A stretch of 64,000 bases of DNA from Paenibacillus sp. FSL W8-0426 (GTDB lineage Bacteria > Bacillota > Bacilli > Paenibacillales > Paenibacillaceae): assembly GCF_037969725.1 (NCBI RefSeq), contig NZ_CP150203.1:5934501-5998500 (forward strand). The letters are read 5' to 3'. Below are positions 46,237 to 53,846 of this stretch, piece by piece. The position numbers were made by a program, and so were the translations under genes. The number at the start of each line of letters is the position of its first letter. Position 1 is the stretch's first letter. The notes below the pieces were generated by a model. It was not told the DNA's origin. It did not search any database and worked only from the letters and a program-made list of their open reading frames with translations.

Positions 46237-46265
46237 TTGTCAATATGCTTTGTTACAGCTATACT
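46237..46265 (+). promoter_or_regulatory. Promoter (TTGTCA-17-TATACT) ahead of a structured leader or small RNA
   Basis: TTGTCA (46237-46242) and TATACT (46260-46265) at 17-base spacing; predicted start near 46272. Confidence 0.7.
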
Positions 46266-46271
46266 GGATCT

Positions 46272-46356
46272 ATCATATGATCCGGTCGTGAAGCACACGC
46301 CGCTTTGACATATATCCTTACCTTCATGGGTGAGGTGATTGTCGGAGCGGCTTTTT
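46272..46356 (+). ncRNA. Candidate small RNA or attenuated leader (~85 nt)
   Basis: The stretch runs from the predicted transcription start to a terminator-like T run. Its main hairpin pairs GCCGCT (46299-46304) with AGCGGC (46346-46351), GACA (46307-46310) with TGTC (46340-46343), and CCTTACC (46316-46322) with GGTGAGG (46329-46335). I cannot match it to a known RNA family. It may be a stand-alone RNA or the 5' leader of the next gene. Confidence 0.5.
46299..46355 (+). terminator. Compound hairpin followed by T5
   Basis: Three stacked stems closed by a TTCATG loop, then CTTTTTG. Strong intrinsic-terminator geometry located between a promoter and the next coding gene. Confidence 0.65.
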
Positions 46357-46476
46357 GCGTTCATGTTTATTGGCACGAGCGCTCGATGGTGCAGAACGCC
46401 GCAACCGTAGACGGTAGATGAGAGTGGAGTAGAACATCATACGATCCAAACCATATGAAGGAGTTGAACAAGTTCA

Positions 46477-47130
46477 ATGGCCATTGGTTTTGAGGAAACC
46501 TATGAGAAATGGTTACAATCGTTGTTGGCCGGAGAGACCAACCCGAGAAGGAGGACAAGAATTGAAAACGGTCTGGAACATGACACGTTGGAGTTTTTAC
46601 GCAATGTCTGGTTTCCGGCTGTTGGAAGCTTCAGACACTTGCAGCCTGAAGGGGAGGTACGCGACTTTCACAACGGTTATCGATATCTCGATTTGGCCTA
46701 CCTGCCCGGTAACGGTGTCAAAGGGGGCATCGAAATCCAGGGAAATGGACCTCATGCCCGCGATCTGGACGTTCGCCGTTTTAAGGATTTATGCTGGAGG
46801 CATTGTCTGCTCACACTAGATGGTTGGACCTTTCTACCGATTGCGTATCTCTCCATTAAGGACGAACCTAAACGGTGCCAACAGCTGGTGCTGGCGTTTA
46901 TCGGCAAATTTGCAGCGACCGAGGTACCCTTGGCGCTGAATTGGGTCGAAGCAGAAACCGTGCGGTTTGCCAGACGTTTGCTGCGTCCCTTTACGCCGGC
47001 TGAGTTGGCTGCCCATTTGAGAGTGACCGACCAGCATGCGCGCCGAATTCTGCACAGTATGGTGGATCAACAGGTTCTGGAAGTAGCCAACGGCCAGGAA
47101 AGGTACCGTACCTATATGTTACGAACCTGA
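46477..47130 (+). CDS. Vsr/DUF559-like nuclease-fold protein with C-terminal winged helix
   Basis: 217-aa cytoplasmic protein. Residues ~25-130 read like a Vsr/DUF559-type PD-(D/E)XK domain: Asp72 in YLDLAYL, Glu86 in GIEIQGNGPH, then His93, Asp96 and Arg99-Arg101 in HARDLDVRRFKD, and DGWTFLPIAYL. The last catalytic position reads Gln88, so activity is uncertain. Residues ~170-216 (FTPAELAAHLRVTDQHARRIL) look like a winged helix. AAGGAG lies 13 bases before the ATG, rather far. It sits behind a terminator-like leader. Family not recognised with certainty; DNA-binding regulator or nuclease are both possible. Confidence 0.7.
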   Translation: MAIGFEETYEKWLQSLLAGETNPRRRTRIENGLEHDTLEFLRNVWFPAVGSFRHLQPEGEVRDFHNGYRYLDLAYLPGNGVKGGIEIQGNGPHARDLDVRRFKDLCWRHCLLTLDGWTFLPIAYLSIKDEPKRCQQLVLAFIGKFAATEVPLALNWVEAETVRFARRLLRPFTPAELAAHLRVTDQHARRILHSMVDQQVLEVANGQERYRTYMLRT

Positions 47131-47301
47131 GACACCTTATTCCCTGCTTCTCGTGCAGGCTCATTTTCTAACGAACTTTAGACACGTTATTTGGGAGTTA
47201 AATGTATTTCTCTGGCCCAATACTCCAAATAGCGACGCTCAGGTTCGTTAGAAGTATTAGCGCCCCTAAAACATATAATTAAGACGCCTCATGTTCGTTA
47301 G
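47119..47301. repeat. Nested compound inverted repeat (four related arms)
   Basis: Two forward arms, TTACGAACCTGAGACACC at 47119 and CTAACGAACTTTAGACACG at 47168-47198, face two reverse arms ending GTTCGTTAG at 47222-47251 and 47277-47301. The inner pair matches over about 30 bases including ACTCCAAAT/ATTTGGGAGT. The first arm overlaps the stop codon of the preceding gene. It resembles a REP/MITE-like intergenic element. Confidence 0.65.
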
Positions 47302-47354
47302 GGTTTGGGTAGCTGATTCGCGTTCACACGGGTAGGTTTATATCAACTATAAAC

Positions 47355-47394
47355 CGAAAACAAAAAAGACCACTCCGTATAAAAAGAGGTCTTT
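47355..47394 (-). terminator. Terminator after dedA
   Basis: In the minus transcript AAAGACC pairs with GGTCTTT and six T follow. Confidence 0.85.
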
Positions 47395-47424
47395 GTCCTT
47401 GCCGTATACATCAGCTTGTCCATA

Positions 47425-47910
47425 TCAAGTAATGACGCCTACGTAAAATCCGATCGAAATAAACACCACGCACCATATGAACGCACCAATGCCGGATACG
47501 ACAACATATCTTCCAAAGGCCATACGGCTTATTCCCGAGAAGCAGCACATCAAATGGCGAATGCCGGGAATGAAGTATCCAAGAATGATCGACCAGTATC
47601 CATATTTCTGAAACCAGGTCTCTACCCTGATCAAACGTTTGGGGTTAACGCCGATCCATTTGCCGTACTTTTCCACCAAGGGCCTGCCTGCTTTTTTGCC
47701 GATGGTGTAGCTGAGCAGCCCGCCGGTAAAGGCCCCTCCAAAGCTGACAACGATGGATGCGGAATAATTCAAGACCGAGATCGAGGCGAGATAACCGACA
47801 AAGGTCATCATCACCTCATCCGGGATTGGCATGCCGATGACGCCAAGGGCCAGCAGTCCGTAAATGGCAAAGTAGCCGTACTGGCCGATAAACTCTTTTG
47901 CTAACTCCAT
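47425..47910 (-). CDS. DedA-family membrane protein
   Basis: 161-aa SNARE-associated (DedA) membrane protein with four to five helices. Family signature stretches are GVIGMPIPDEVMMTFVGYLAS, GGLLSYTIGKKAGRP and YFIPGIRHLMCCFSGISRM, the last with the conserved arginine of the flippase motif. DedA proteins recycle lipid carriers or move phospholipids. It is shorter than the usual ~200 residues. It follows pssA by 13 bp, the same pair as pssA-ybfM in Bacillus subtilis, so a phospholipid role is plausible. Confidence 0.9.
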   Translation of the reverse strand: MELAKEFIGQYGYFAIYGLLALGVIGMPIPDEVMMTFVGYLASISVLNYSASIVVSFGGAFTGGLLSYTIGKKAGRPLVEKYGKWIGVNPKRLIRVETWFQKYGYWSIILGYFIPGIRHLMCCFSGISRMAFGRYVVVSGIGAFIWCVVFISIGFYVGVIT

Positions 47911-47923
47911 ACTGTGTCGCTCC

Positions 47924-48478
47924 TTACCTCTTGCTTCGATTCCACGAGATCCTTCTCTCTTGCGGGGCTAACACCTGTTTCAATGATGGAAAACGAATTT
48001 GGCTAACCATTAGTGCGGATAAAACGACAATAACCAGGTAAGCGACACCATGCGTAAAATACGGACTCCAGAGGGCGAAAAAGGACATCAACCCGCCCGC
48101 AAACGTAATCGGCATGCCGACAAAACCGTTCGTTGCCGTCTTCTGGCAATTGTAACGCGCCAAACGAAGCGCACCGCATACCGGGAACAATGCCGTCAGT
48201 GCCATGCCCAGCACACCCACGCTGCCCATGGAATTCAAATATAAAATCAGCACCGGGGCTGTCCCGAAGGATACGACATCCGCCAGAGAATCCAGCGCTT
48301 TGCCGAAGTCGCCCTCACAATGCAGTTTACGTGCGGCAAAACCGTCAAACAGGTCAAAAAACATCGCAACCCAAATCATCGTAACCGCCAGCGCGAATTC
48401 GCCATGAATGGCCATGATGATCGCCAGCATGCCCGAAGCCAGATTGCCCAGCGTTAAAATGGACGGTAAAGCTTTCAT
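47924..48478 (-). CDS. pssA: CDP-diacylglycerol-serine O-phosphatidyltransferase
   Basis: 184-aa membrane enzyme that makes phosphatidylserine, the precursor of phosphatidylethanolamine. The CDP-alcohol phosphotransferase motif is complete: Asp45-Gly46, Ala49-Arg50, Gly59, Asp63 and Asp67. Several hydrophobic helices follow. GGGAG precedes the ATG. It lies 19 bp behind a sensor kinase gene and before dedA; psd, often next in Bacillus, is absent here. Confidence 0.92.
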   Translation of the reverse strand: MKALPSILTLGNLASGMLAIIMAIHGEFALAVTMIWVAMFFDLFDGFAARKLHCEGDFGKALDSLADVVSFGTAPVLILYLNSMGSVGVLGMALTALFPVCGALRLARYNCQKTATNGFVGMPITFAGGLMSFFALWSPYFTHGVAYLVIVVLSALMVSQIRFPSLKQVLAPQERRISWNRSKR

Positions 48479-48497
48479 AGACTAACTCCCTTTCGTA

Positions 48498-50261
48498 CTA
48501 ATCATTAGGAAAAATAATATAAAAACGAACTCCATCAGGCGTGTTTTCCACGCCGTAGCTGCATCCGTGCAGGTCAAGAATTTGCTTCGCAATGGCCAGA
48601 CCCAGACCGGTCCCGCCCATTTTGCGATTGCGGGAGCGCTCCACGCGGTAGAACCTCTCCCAAATATATTGGCGATCGGCTTCCGAAATGCTTTCTCCTT
48701 TGTTCTCGATGGAAATGCGCACCCGGCCTTCAAGCCTGTTGATTTCAATCATAATATCGGTTTTCGGCACGGCATGGCGGATCGCGTTCATCAACATGTT
48801 GTATATGACTTGCTCCAGTTTGCCGCGATCCCCTTCCACCGTCTGTTCCGTTGTGGCAGCCAGCACCACGTCCAAATGTTTTTCTTTCAGCTGCGGGCCA
48901 AGCCGCCCGGCAATATCTTCAACCATGTCCACAAGGTCGACCGCTCCCATCGTTAACTTGATCGCTTGCGATTCCAGCCGAACGAGATCAAGCATCTCTT
49001 CCACCATCGTCTCCATCTTGGCGGCCTCATCGGCGATGATTTCGATGTAGCGTTCTTTTTTGCTTTCGCTCACACCATCCTTAAGGCCTTCAGAATACCC
49101 TTTGATGATGCTAAGCGGCGTTTTGAGCTCATGGGACGCATCGGCGAAAAACTCCCGCTGCCGCTTTTCGATACGCTGCTTCATTTCCATGTCCGATCGC
49201 ATTTGGCTGTTGGCCTGCCGCAGTTCCTTAAGCGTCTGGTCCAGCGTTGTCGATAACGCGTTCAGACTATCGGACAGGCTGCCGATTTCATCGTTGCGCC
49301 GGATGGGCGACCGTACGGTGAAATCCAGCGTGGACATTTTTTTGGCCACATGGTTCAGCGAAAGCAGCGGTTTCGTAACAATCCGGGATAATAACAGGGA
49401 CAGGAACACAATCAACACGACGGCTGCAATTCCGAAATAGGCATAGAACAACTGCGTTGCTTCGCCGGCCTCTCTCATTTCCTGCAAAGAGGTCAACGAA
49501 AACAACAATTGGTTTGGGGAACCGTTGCTGCTGTGCACGGCAGCGATGGTGATAACATTGCGCACGCCGCTCCAGCTGTCGGTCCATTCCTCACTGATCA
49601 TTTTCCCATCTGCCAGGCTGAGCTGATCTTCCGTCGACAAGGGAAAGCGACTGTCCAGTGCCTGCACCAGCAAACCCTGCCGCTGGCTCCAGGTGGACAG
49701 ATTCGGAAGAACCACTTCCGTAATGACGCCTTTCCAATCTTGAACGGGCTCCCCCAATTCCTGAAAATCCTCAATCCCCCACACGGTGGAACTGTCATCC
49801 CTGATCTTGAAAGGATAGACCATCGTATCGTCCTGGGCGGCACTCGCCGGACCCGTCACGGTCAACGGCTTCCCGAATCTCAGGTGCGTGGCAATCCATC
49901 CGGCATTTTCGCTGTTGATGAACAACGACAAAGATACTTTGATCTTGCTTCCGTCCTCCAGTTGCAGGGTAACGTGAAAAGGATCATTTACCAGTTTGCC
50001 GGTCTTCGTCAGGATGACGAGATGCGACTGGCTTTGTCGCATGAATCTCCCCGTTTCCTTTGCCAGCTGCATGTCGCTCCATCCGCCCGCTGCATATTGG
50101 CGTTCGAAGTTGGCGAGTTTTTTCTTGACGCTGCTGATCTTCTGATGCTGATAAAAATCGGGAAACCAGGCCAGTTGGGCAACCATCGTCGTTCCGTATA
50201 AAAGAATAAGAAAGCCCGCCATGATCAGAAACAGCTTGATCGTAATGCCGTTGCGTCTCAT
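48498..50261 (-). CDS. Sensor histidine kinase (HisKA/HAMP)
   Basis: 587-aa membrane kinase. Helices at about residues 8-30 and 275-297 enclose a ~240-residue extracellular sensor region without a family I recognise. HAMP is followed by the HisKA box FADASHELKTPLSIIKGY and by the ATPase motifs NAIRHA, ENKGESI and GTGLGLAIAKQIL. Its ATG overlaps the response regulator stop (ATGA), so the two are coupled; pssA and dedA follow. The signal may concern the envelope, judged by neighbours only. Confidence 0.92.
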   Translation of the reverse strand: MRRNGITIKLFLIMAGFLILLYGTTMVAQLAWFPDFYQHQKISSVKKKLANFERQYAAGGWSDMQLAKETGRFMRQSQSHLVILTKTGKLVNDPFHVTLQLEDGSKIKVSLSLFINSENAGWIATHLRFGKPLTVTGPASAAQDDTMVYPFKIRDDSSTVWGIEDFQELGEPVQDWKGVITEVVLPNLSTWSQRQGLLVQALDSRFPLSTEDQLSLADGKMISEEWTDSWSGVRNVITIAAVHSSNGSPNQLLFSLTSLQEMREAGEATQLFYAYFGIAAVVLIVFLSLLLSRIVTKPLLSLNHVAKKMSTLDFTVRSPIRRNDEIGSLSDSLNALSTTLDQTLKELRQANSQMRSDMEMKQRIEKRQREFFADASHELKTPLSIIKGYSEGLKDGVSESKKERYIEIIADEAAKMETMVEEMLDLVRLESQAIKLTMGAVDLVDMVEDIAGRLGPQLKEKHLDVVLAATTEQTVEGDRGKLEQVIYNMLMNAIRHAVPKTDIMIEINRLEGRVRISIENKGESISEADRQYIWERFYRVERSRNRKMGGTGLGLAIAKQILDLHGCSYGVENTPDGVRFYIIFPND

Positions 50262-50938
50262 ACCTCCGCCTCGAACCGGTATCCGGTGCCGATGACGGTC
50301 CGGATGCATCTCGCTTCGTCCCCAAGCTTGCTGCGCAGCTTCTTGATATGGGTATCCACCACCCGGGAATCACCGTCGAAATCGAATCCCCATACCCGAT
50401 TTAATATGGCGTCACGGGATAACACGATGCCTTGATTGCGTGCCATGTAGAGCAGCAATTCATATTCTTTGGGCGCAAGCTCGATCTCCGCCCCGTTCTT
50501 CTCCAGCCTTCTTGCCCATGGGTCCAACACGGCTTCGCCGAAACGAATGACGCCCTGCTCCCTGCTGAGCGCGCCTTCCACCCGTTTCATTAGCGTCTCT
50601 GCCCGTGCGACCAGCACGCGTGGGCTAAAAGGTTTAGTCACATAATCGTCCACGCCAAGATGGAAGCCATGAATTTTGTCATCATCCTCTGACTTTGCCG
50701 TCAGCATGATAATAGGTACGGTCGATTTGGAACGAATATGCCCGCATAACGTCCAACCGTCCATTTCCGGCATCAGTACGTCGAGAATGACAAGGTCCAC
50801 CTGGTGAAGTTCAAACAATTCCGAAGCTTCAACGCCGTTCTCCGCTTCGATCACGTTCCATTGTTCTTTTATGAAATAATCGGCCACAATCTCGCGAATG
50901 CGGCTCTCGTCTTCCACCAGAAGCACTGTTCTGACCAT
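50258..50938 (-). CDS. OmpR/PhoB-family response regulator
   Basis: 226-aa regulator. The receiver has acidic ED pocket residues, phospho-acceptor Asp in LVILDVLMPEMDGW and Lys in DDYVTKPFSP. The C-terminal winged helix has LAPKEYELLLYMARNQGIVLSRDAI and VDTHIKKLRSKL. ATG 50938 follows AAGGAGA; a longer frame to 50995 is rejected. Direct repeats upstream may be its own binding site. It leads an operon with a kinase, pssA and dedA. Confidence 0.94.
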   Translation of the reverse strand: MVRTVLLVEDESRIREIVADYFIKEQWNVIEAENGVEASELFELHQVDLVILDVLMPEMDGWTLCGHIRSKSTVPIIMLTAKSEDDDKIHGFHLGVDDYVTKPFSPRVLVARAETLMKRVEGALSREQGVIRFGEAVLDPWARRLEKNGAEIELAPKEYELLLYMARNQGIVLSRDAILNRVWGFDFDGDSRVVDTHIKKLRSKLGDEARCIRTVIGTGYRFEAEV

Positions 50939-50981
50939 GACCGACTCTCCTTTTATCTTTCTTTCATTAACATAACGAGTC

Positions 50982-51000
50982 CATGTGTCGTTCATGTGTC
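50982..51000. promoter_or_regulatory. Direct repeat CATGTGTC x2 upstream of the response regulator
   Basis: CATGTGTC occurs at 50982-50989 and 50993-51000, an 11-bp period, the spacing at which OmpR/PhoB-type dimers bind tandem half-sites. It lies 44-62 bp upstream of the regulator start codon. Autoregulation is inferred. Confidence 0.45.
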
Positions 51001-51078
51001 CTCTCCAATGAAGGAAGGTATAATGATGTATACGAATAATACATGTAAGAAGTTACTAATTTAACCAAGACTCCGCAC

Positions 51079-51119
51079 AAAAAAAGGTTGTCAACGAGCC
51101 AGCCTGCCCATTGACAACC
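51079..51119 (-). terminator. Terminator of pdxK
   Basis: In the minus transcript GGTTGTCAA and TTGACAACC pair around a 16-base loop, followed by a long T run. Confidence 0.9.
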
Positions 51120-51165
51120 ACCACATTCGATCCCTTTTTCTCAGGTTTGCTTCTAATTACGGCGT

Positions 51166-51981
51166 CTATCCGTTCTGTTTATCCAAACGGTGCGCCATAT
51201 GCAACGTCGGGCCGACAAAACGATTCAGCGGGAATCCTCCGGCAATCGCTTTGGTTACGAAGGCTTTTCCTTCGCGAACGGCGTCCTTCACGGACAATCC
51301 GCGTGCCAGGCCTGCGGTTATTGCCGCAGAAGTGGTGCAGCCCGCGCCATGCGTATAACCGGAGCCCACGACGTCGGCTTCAAACCATTCGTAGTTTTTA
51401 CCGTCATAGAGAAGGTCCATCGCTTTTCCCGGATTGATCACGCCTCTGTCCTTAATCAGGACGTGCTTTGCTCCGTGATCGTGAATGGCGGCGGCAGCCT
51501 CCTCCATTTTCTCTTTGGAACGGATCGGACCACTCTTGGCCAATTGCGAAGCTTCGAACAGGTTCGGCGTCACCAGATCGGCGCCAGGCAGCAAAAATTC
51601 GATCATGGCTTCCGTATTTTCGGGTTGCAGCACTTCATCCGTGCCTTTGCACACCATAACAGGATCAATGACGATCTGCGGCAAACCGCTGCGGCGAACG
51701 TGTTTGGCCACAAGCTCGATAATATCGACGGAACCGAGCATGCCCGTTTTCATGGCATCAAAGCCGATGCCGTCCAGGACCGTGCGAAGCTGCGCTTCCA
51801 CCACATTCAGCTCCACCGGGAAAACCTGGTGATCCCATGTCTCGGGTTCCATAGCTACAACCGTCGTCAGCACGGTCATGCCGTAAACGCCAAGCTCCTG
51901 GAATGTTTTTAAATCAGCTTGTATTCCTGCACCTCCGCTCGTATCCGAGCCGGCAATAGTCAATGTTTTTGGAATTGTCAT
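51166..51981 (-). CDS. pdxK: Pyridoxine/HMP kinase (PdxK/ThiD family)
   Basis: 271-aa ribokinase-fold kinase phosphorylating pyridoxal-type vitamers and possibly hydroxymethylpyrimidine. LTIAGSDTSGGAGIQADLKT is the N-terminal substrate motif, VIDPVMVCKGTDEVL is conserved, and GYTHGAGCTTSAA carries the anion hole and catalytic Cys/Asp region. DHQVFP, GIGFDAMKTGMLG and FPLNRFVGPTLH match Bacillus PdxK better than ThiD. No thiamine genes or TPP riboswitch are nearby, supporting the PdxK role. Confidence 0.88.
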   Translation of the reverse strand: MTIPKTLTIAGSDTSGGAGIQADLKTFQELGVYGMTVLTTVVAMEPETWDHQVFPVELNVVEAQLRTVLDGIGFDAMKTGMLGSVDIIELVAKHVRRSGLPQIVIDPVMVCKGTDEVLQPENTEAMIEFLLPGADLVTPNLFEASQLAKSGPIRSKEKMEEAAAAIHDHGAKHVLIKDRGVINPGKAMDLLYDGKNYEWFEADVVGSGYTHGAGCTTSAAITAGLARGLSVKDAVREGKAFVTKAIAGGFPLNRFVGPTLHMAHRLDKQNG

Positions 51982-52086
51982 GATAGTCGCATTCTCCTTC
52001 GTGGTTCAGTTGACCTTATCCTATCCCTTGTAAGAGCGGATGTCAATGGCCTCAGAAGCCCGCTGGAGAAGGGGTTTCCCCGGATT

Positions 52087-52794
52087 TCAATGCACGTCCT
52101 TCATCTCCAGGCGATGCATGGACATCGAGGCAATCCACAGCCCAACGAGGCCAAGCGCAACAGGAATCACGATGATCGTATTGATGGATACGGAAGGACC
52201 GTTAACGCCCGAGCACACGACGAAAACAAGCAGGACGGAAGCAACAATCGTCGATGTCGCCGAATGTTTGCGCATGCCGAAAAATAAAGGAATGAGGGCC
52301 ATTGCCGCGGCCGAAAGCGAACTGATTGTGTATTTTACCAACAGCAGACCGATCTCTTCCATAGTTACCGAGTCGCCGATAAATGGATAATAATGATTGA
52401 CCGTCATCAAGGCAGCCCCCATCAGCAGGTCGGTAAACAGGATCATGGCAAACGTGAAGGCAAAAACGATGATCAATTTGGCGGCAATCAGCTTATGGCG
52501 TTTAATCGGATAAGTAAACATCACGCTCATCGTTTTATTTTTGTATTCACTGATGATCATCCTGGACAGCAAAGCCCCCGCAAAAACGATATACACTGCC
52601 CTCGAAAACGTATCAATTAGGATGAAGGAAACAGCATGCGTTGAAAACGCGTAGTCTTCTGCTCCCCAATCCACAATTCCAATCATGATTAAAAAAGCGA
52701 GAATGATCGAATTCGCAATGGCTGCGTACATAAAGTTCCGGGAGAACCGATGTTTGCGCCATTCCAGTGAAATCAATTTAAGCAACGTCATCAT
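52087..52794 (-). CDS. ABC-2 permease of a BcrAB-like exporter
   Basis: 235-aa membrane protein with about six helices; the N-terminus MMTLLKLISLEWRKHRFSRN and SRMIISEYKNKTMSVMFTYPIKR are typical of bacitracin/lantibiotic-immunity permeases (BcrB, MutE/SpaE-like). Its start overlaps the end of the ATPase gene by 17 bp. With the upstream ATPase and two-component genes it forms a peptide-antibiotic defence module by analogy. The start may be either of two adjacent ATGs (52794 or 52791). Confidence 0.88.
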   Translation of the reverse strand: MMTLLKLISLEWRKHRFSRNFMYAAIANSIILAFLIMIGIVDWGAEDYAFSTHAVSFILIDTFSRAVYIVFAGALLSRMIISEYKNKTMSVMFTYPIKRHKLIAAKLIIVFAFTFAMILFTDLLMGAALMTVNHYYPFIGDSVTMEEIGLLLVKYTISSLSAAAMALIPLFFGMRKHSATSTIVASVLLVFVVCSGVNGPSVSINTIIVIPVALGLVGLWIASMSMHRLEMKDVH

Positions 52795-53701
52795 CCCCCT
52801 TTACCAAGTTGATGAAGTGCTCCTCCAAAGAGTGTGCCCGTTTGAAGACCGATTCAATCGCCACGTCATGCCGGACTAACCCGGTTGTCAGGTCTGCCGG
52901 GGACAGGCCCGGATCGTACACGCGCAAAGTGCGCTCATTCAACAGCTTGTAATTGTTCAGCTTCAACTCGTGTTCCATCACGTAAGCCGCCCTGCTGGCA
53001 TCGACGACCTGCAATTCAATGTACTCCCCATGCGTGGTGCGAATTTCCTCCATCGACACTTCCTCGATCAGCCGCCCGCGTCGAATGACGCCGACCGTGT
53101 CTGCCATCTGTTCGATCTCGCCGAGGATGTGGCTGGAGATGATCAGCGTAATCCGGTATTCCGAACGAAGCATCTTGAACAACTCGCGCAGTTCCTTGAT
53201 GCCGATCGGATCAAGACCGTTGATCGGTTCGTCCAGAATAAGGAGTTCAGGTGTGGTGATCAGCGCTCTCGCTATGCCTAACCGTTGTTTCATGCCCAGC
53301 GAGAAATCCCGGACCGGCTTATTACCCGTATCTTTCAGGCCCACCGTCTCCATCATGCTGCCAATAACCTGTTTGTTGTGAAATCCCATGTATTCGCAAT
53401 GCAGCTCCAGGTTTTCCCTTGCGGAAAGCTTGTCGTAGAAAACAGGATATTCGATGATGCTGCCCATACGTTTGAGAACTTCATACGAAGATGGGGTCAA
53501 CTTTTCCCCGAACAGTTCGATTTCGCCGCCCGTCGGTTTCACGAGATTGGTCAACATTTTCATCAGTGTTGTTTTGCCTGCCCCGTTCGGACCCAGCAGC
53601 CCGTAAATTTCGCCCTGTTTGATATTCAGGCTGACATTGGTTACGGCCTCTGATCCTTCATAAGCTTTGGTCACGCTAATCGTGCGCGCAATATATGTCA
53701 T
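52778..53701 (-). CDS. ABC transporter ATP-binding protein (BcrA-like)
   Basis: 307-aa ATPase with Walker A GPNGAGKTT near 38-46, signature FSLGMKQR, Walker B LLILDEP, and H-loop in ISSHILGEIEQM. A C-terminal extension of ~90 residues is typical of BcrA-type proteins. It energises the permease encoded just behind it. A TATAAT at about 53754-53759 (minus) is a promoter candidate, and a weak terminator separates it from the kinase gene. Confidence 0.92.
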   Translation of the reverse strand: MTYIARTISVTKAYEGSEAVTNVSLNIKQGEIYGLLGPNGAGKTTLMKMLTNLVKPTGGEIELFGEKLTPSSYEVLKRMGSIIEYPVFYDKLSARENLELHCEYMGFHNKQVIGSMMETVGLKDTGNKPVRDFSLGMKQRLGIARALITTPELLILDEPINGLDPIGIKELRELFKMLRSEYRITLIISSHILGEIEQMADTVGVIRRGRLIEEVSMEEIRTTHGEYIELQVVDASRAAYVMEHELKLNNYKLLNERTLRVYDPGLSPADLTTGLVRHDVAIESVFKRAHSLEEHFINLVKGDDDVA

Positions 53702-53827
53702 CGTTCTCGCATTCTCCTTTGGTACAGTCCCCGGCGGGTCGTTATATCTGTATTATAAAGAGAGAAACCGTCATTTCTATTACTCGAAACTTACAAAAAT
53801 CTTAAGCTCGGCATCATATCTCCCTAA

Positions 53828-53844
53828 CAAAAACCCCGCGGGGC
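53828..53844 (-). terminator. Short terminator between kinase and ABC genes
   Basis: GCCCCGCGGGG followed by TTTTTG in the minus transcript, directly after the kinase stop. The stem is short, so read-through into the ABC genes is likely. Confidence 0.5.
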
Positions 53845-53846
53845 AT

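Larger units (their letters stand above)
46162..46476. other. Intergenic region with promoter and long terminator-like hairpin
   Basis: 315 bp between the antiporter and the nuclease-like gene. It holds motif copy 2, a TTGTCA-17-TATACT promoter, a small hairpin, and a long compound hairpin ending in T5. The remaining 120 bp to the start codon shows no promoter I can identify. Confidence 0.65.

Noticed and set aside
51079..51981. thiD with a TPP riboswitch
   Set aside because: No THI-box was seen and no thiamine genes are nearby. Sequence features favour the PdxK branch of the same family.
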